Positions 61,247-64,000 of a stretch of 64,000 nt of DNA are shown here, in pieces. Origin of the DNA: Alloscardovia venturai (lineage in GTDB: Bacteria > Actinomycetota > Actinomycetes > Actinomycetales > Bifidobacteriaceae). Where the stretch lies: contig NZ_JBHTHQ010000021.1 in assembly GCF_042676605.1 (NCBI RefSeq), positions 124,001 to 188,000 on the forward strand, in the 5' to 3' direction. Within the stretch, counting starts at the first letter, position 1, and each line of letters begins with the position of its first letter. The position numbers were made by a program, and so were the translations under genes. Under the pieces are notes generated by a model. It had not been told where the DNA came from, did not search any database, and saw only the letters and a program-made list of their open reading frames with translations.

Positions 61247-63602
61247 GGCAGCTGTAGAAACAAATGCCGCAACCGCTGAAGAGCTTCAGGCGAAGGCTTG
61301 GGAAGGCTTTACAGATGGTAATTGGAAGTCCGACATTGATGTCCGCGACTTCATTCAGAAGAACTACACCCCATACGAAGGCGATGAGACCTTCCTTGCA
61401 GATGCAACTGATAAGACGAAGCATTTGTGGAAGAAGCTTGACGACGAATATCTTGCTGTCGAGCGCAAGCAGCGTGTATATGATGTTGATACTAAGACTC
61501 CAGCGGATATCGATGCATTCCCTGCAGGGTACATTGACGACCAGGATGATGTCATCGTTGGTCTTCAGACCGATGTTCCATGCAAGCGCGCAATGATGCC
61601 TAATGGCGGTTGGCGCATGGTTGAGCAGGCTATCAAGGAAGCTGGCAAGGAGCCAGATCCTGAAATTAAGAAGATTTTCACTCGCTACCGTAAGACTCAC
61701 AATGATGGAGTCTTCGGTGTATACACTAATCGAATTAAGCGTGCTCGCCACGCAAAGATTCTGACCGGACTGCCTGATGCATATGGTCGTGGTCGCATTA
61801 TTGGTGATTATCGTCGCGTGGCACTGTATGGTGTCAATAAGCTCATCGAGTTCAAGAAGCGTGATAAGGATTCCATTCCTTACCGCAATGATTTTACGGA
61901 AACTGAGATTGAGCATTGGATTCGTTTCCGTGAAGAGCATGATGAACAGATTAAGGCACTGAAGAAACTCATTGCTCTCGGAAATGAGTACGGCTTGGAC
62001 CTCTCTCGTCCAGCAATGAATGCGAAGGAAGCTGTTCAGTGGACATACATGGGCTACTTGGCATCTATTAAGAGCCAAGATGGTGCAGCAATGTCTATCG
62101 GTCGTTTGTCTGCGTTCTTCGATGCTTATTTCGAGCGTGATTTCAAGCGCGGAGTTTTGACAGAGACCGAAGCTCAGGAGATTATCGACAATATCGTAAT
62201 GAAGCTTCGTATCGTTCGCTTCTTGCGTACTAAGGATTATGACAACATCTTCTCTGGCGATCCATACTGGGCTACATGGTCTGATGCAGGCTTTGGCGAT
62301 GATGGTCGTACGATGGTTACGAAGACCTCCTTCCGTTTGCTCAATACTTTAACTCTTGAGCACTTAGGGCCTGGTCCAGAGCCAAATATCACTATCTTCT
62401 GGGATCCAAAGCTTCCTGAAGCCTACAAGCGTTTCTGCGCAAAGATTTCTATCGATACCTCTGCTATTCAGTATGAGTCCGATAAGGATATCCGCTCTCA
62501 CTGGGGCGATGATGCTGCAATTGCATGCTGTGTATCTCCAATGCGTGTAGGCAAGCAGATGCAGTTCTTTGCTGCTCGAGTGAATACTGCCAAGGCATTC
62601 CTCTATGCACTCAATGATGGTGTTGATGAGATGAGCGGTTACCGTGTCATCGACCCAGGTGTATTGCCTCCAGTCAAGCTCAACGATGACGGTTCTTTGA
62701 ACTTTGAGTCCGTGAAGGAAAACTATCAGAAGGCACTTGAATGGCTGTCTGAAACTTATGTCGAGGCGCTCAACATCATTCATTACATGCATGATAAGTA
62801 TGCATATGAGTCCATTGAAATGGCACTGCATGACAAGGAAGTCTATCGTACACTCGGTTGCGGTATGTCTGGTTTGTCTATTGCAGCGGATTCCTTGTCT
62901 GCCGTGAAGTATGCGAAGGTATTCCCAATTTATAATAAGGATGCTAAGGGTACTGAGAACTACGTTGAGGGTGCTGACGATAACCTTATCGTCAACTTCC
63001 GCACTGAGGGCGAGTTCCCAATCTATGGTAACGATGATGATCGTGCTGATGAACTCGCAAAGTGGGTCGTGTCTACCGTTATGAACCAGGTTCGTCGTTT
63101 GCCTGTATATCGTGGTGCTGTCCCAACTCAGTCCATCTTGACTATCACTTCCAATGTTGAGTATGGAAAGAACACAGGTGCATTCCCATCTGGTCATAAG
63201 AAGGGTACCCCATTCGCTCCTGGTGCAAACCCAGAGAACGGTATGGATTCCCATGGTATGCTCCCATCGATGTTCTCTGTAGGAAAGATTGACTACGATG
63301 ACGCGCTTGATGGTATTTCATTGACTAATACCATTACTCCTGACGGTCTTGGTCGTGATGAGGAAGAGCGTATCAACAACCTCGTAGGCATCTTGGATGC
63401 CGGTAACGGTCATGGTCTGTATCACGCAAATATCAACGTGTTGCGTAAGGAGCAGCTTGAAGATGCAGTTGAGCATCCAGAGAATTATCCGCACCTTACC
63501 GTGCGAGTATCCGGTTATGCTGTAAACTTCGTAAAGCTTACGAAGGAGCAGCAGCTCGACGTCATTTCTCGTACTTTCCATTCTGGGGCGGTTACTGACT
63601 AA
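61245..63602 (+). CDS. pflB: Formate C-acetyltransferase (pyruvate formate-lyase)
   Basis: Splits pyruvate with CoA into acetyl-CoA and formate under anaerobic conditions, giving bifidobacteria formate, acetate and ethanol besides lactate. A 785-residue glycyl-radical enzyme: catalytic Cys428 and Cys429 in ACCVSPMRVG, and the glycyl radical loop RVSGYAV with Gly757. The ATG at 61245 has AAAGGAG five bases before it. Codon use is highly biased, matching high expression. A terminator separates it from pflA, so each may have its own promoter or there is read-through. Confidence 0.98.
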   Translation: MAAVETNAATAEELQAKAWEGFTDGNWKSDIDVRDFIQKNYTPYEGDETFLADATDKTKHLWKKLDDEYLAVERKQRVYDVDTKTPADIDAFPAGYIDDQDDVIVGLQTDVPCKRAMMPNGGWRMVEQAIKEAGKEPDPEIKKIFTRYRKTHNDGVFGVYTNRIKRARHAKILTGLPDAYGRGRIIGDYRRVALYGVNKLIEFKKRDKDSIPYRNDFTETEIEHWIRFREEHDEQIKALKKLIALGNEYGLDLSRPAMNAKEAVQWTYMGYLASIKSQDGAAMSIGRLSAFFDAYFERDFKRGVLTETEAQEIIDNIVMKLRIVRFLRTKDYDNIFSGDPYWATWSDAGFGDDGRTMVTKTSFRLLNTLTLEHLGPGPEPNITIFWDPKLPEAYKRFCAKISIDTSAIQYESDKDIRSHWGDDAAIACCVSPMRVGKQMQFFAARVNTAKAFLYALNDGVDEMSGYRVIDPGVLPPVKLNDDGSLNFESVKENYQKALEWLSETYVEALNIIHYMHDKYAYESIEMALHDKEVYRTLGCGMSGLSIAADSLSAVKYAKVFPIYNKDAKGTENYVEGADDNLIVNFRTEGEFPIYGNDDDRADELAKWVVSTVMNQVRRLPVYRGAVPTQSILTITSNVEYGKNTGAFPSGHKKGTPFAPGANPENGMDSHGMLPSMFSVGKIDYDDALDGISLTNTITPDGLGRDEEERINNLVGILDAGNGHGLYHANINVLRKEQLEDAVEHPENYPHLTVRVSGYAVNFVKLTKEQQLDVISRTFHSGAVTD

Positions 63603-63681
63603 GAGCTAAGATATGCGAGCTGAAAAGCTTTTACAAAGAGCTTCAATAATTAGCTCGTGGAAAATGTACATGTAGATGCGA

Positions 63682-63720
63682 GGAGGACGGAGTCGTTGGG
63701 CTTCGTCCTCCAACTCTTTT
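63682..63720 (+). terminator. Hairpin terminator between pflB and pflA
   Basis: GC-rich stem 63682-63692 with 63701-63711 (11 bp with one G-T pair, loop 8) followed by a T-rich stretch ending in TTTT, about 80 bases after the pflB stop. Confidence 0.8.
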
Positions 63721-63849
63721 ATGAAGTTCGTCACACTCGTCGTCTTTGACACTGAGGTTTCAGTAGAATGACACTAGAGATGTGAGATACAACCTTACAA
63801 GCAGAAAATTTCTAATGATTAAGGCAGAGAGTCGAAGGAGATTCTTATC

Positions 63850-64000
63850 ATGACAGCTTTTCGTAGCACGACAGCGCACATGCTTCGTGACTCTAAAGAG
63901 TATGTAAGTCAGACTTTAATGGGGGGCTTGTCAGGATTCGAATCGCCAATCGGTCTTGATCGTAGGGATAGATTAAACGCATTGCGTACAGGTGATATCG
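63850..64000 (+). CDS. pflA: Pyruvate formate-lyase activating enzyme, N-terminal start (cut by window edge)
   Basis: Only about 50 residues are visible: MTAFRSTTAHMLRDSKEY, then QTLMGGLSGFESPIGLDR and LNALRTGDI. This N-terminal stretch is the bifidobacterial PflA leader that precedes the radical SAM CxxxCxxC motif, which must lie beyond the edge. The enzyme uses SAM to form the glycyl radical in PflB. GAAGGAG lies upstream of the ATG at 63850. The gene follows pflB by 247 bases with a terminator in between. Confidence 0.85.
   Translation, partial: MTAFRSTTAHMLRDSKEYVSQTLMGGLSGFESPIGLDRRDRLNALRTGDI

Noticed and set aside
61227..62078. 283-codon and, further on (62364-63254), 296-codon frames on the minus strand
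   Set aside because: Both are antisense to pflB and have no recognisable domain; same codon-bias artefact.

Overview
The window is chromosomal DNA from a member of the Bifidobacteriaceae (Actinobacteria). It encodes phosphoketolase Xfp, the key enzyme of the bifid shunt, at the left edge, and pyruvate formate-lyase PflB with its activase at the right edge. It also carries Actinobacteria-typical genes (SepH, DUF3046, DUF4193, DUF4192, a ClgR-like regulator, a PASTA kinase) in an order I know from Bifidobacterium chromosomes. Base composition looks mid-40s percent GC by eye, low for Bifidobacterium proper. An Alloscardovia- or Gardnerella-like genus is therefore plausible, but this is an inference and the species is not resolved.

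Layout. 1-5.8 kb: xfp (minus, cut by the edge) diverges from guaA, followed by a BrnQ-type amino-acid carrier coupled to a uracil-DNA-glycosylase-like protein. 5.8-15.2 kb is the most accessory part: a sugar/maltose O-acetyltransferase, an aldo/keto reductase, a tightly packed osmoprotectant (Opu-type) ABC transporter cassette with a fused permease/binding protein, an orphan lipoprotein next to a CtpE-like P-type ATPase, then Bax-inhibitor-1 and a small alarmone synthetase on the minus strand. 15.3-28.7 kb is a conserved core block: miaB-miaA-ftsK-pgsA-cinA-clgR-DUF3046-recA-recX, the RNase P RNA gene (minus), long hibernation factor hpf, secA. A perfect LexA-type operator lies upstream of recA. 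28.9-35.2 kb: ROK glucokinase, a small membrane protein, PlsC-like acyltransferase, PASTA Ser/Thr kinase, polyprenyl diphosphate synthase and a DUF4192 protein.

35.3-53.7 kb: primary sigma factor, parE, an MFS transporter overlapping parC tail to tail, a phosphodiesterase/alkaline-phosphatase-fold protein, sepH, DUF4193-dut, relA, a DUF349 protein, hisS and aspS. 53.8-64 kb: aquaporin, DUF1349 protein, DUF3516-type helicase, rarA and nadE (three tightly overlapping junctions), pflB and the start of pflA.

Functionally the window links central fermentation (xfp, pflB/pflA, glucokinase), nucleotide and NAD synthesis (guaA, dut, nadE), the stringent response (two alarmone enzymes, relA and a small synthetase), genome maintenance (recA, recX, rarA, ftsK, parC/parE), translation (hisS, aspS, miaA, miaB, hpf, rnpB) and envelope/division (ftsK, sepH, pgsA, plsC, kinase). 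I see no tRNA or rRNA genes, CRISPR arrays, insertion sequences, prophage or integrase genes. Most of the window is ordinary core genome. I found no clearly new multi-gene system. The most unusual signals are regulatory or structural: alternative hairpins before sigA, a hairpin around the pflB start, a palindrome at the DUF4193 promoter, a perfect 16-bp duplication at the nadE stop, the Opu cassette architecture and the orphan lipoprotein.
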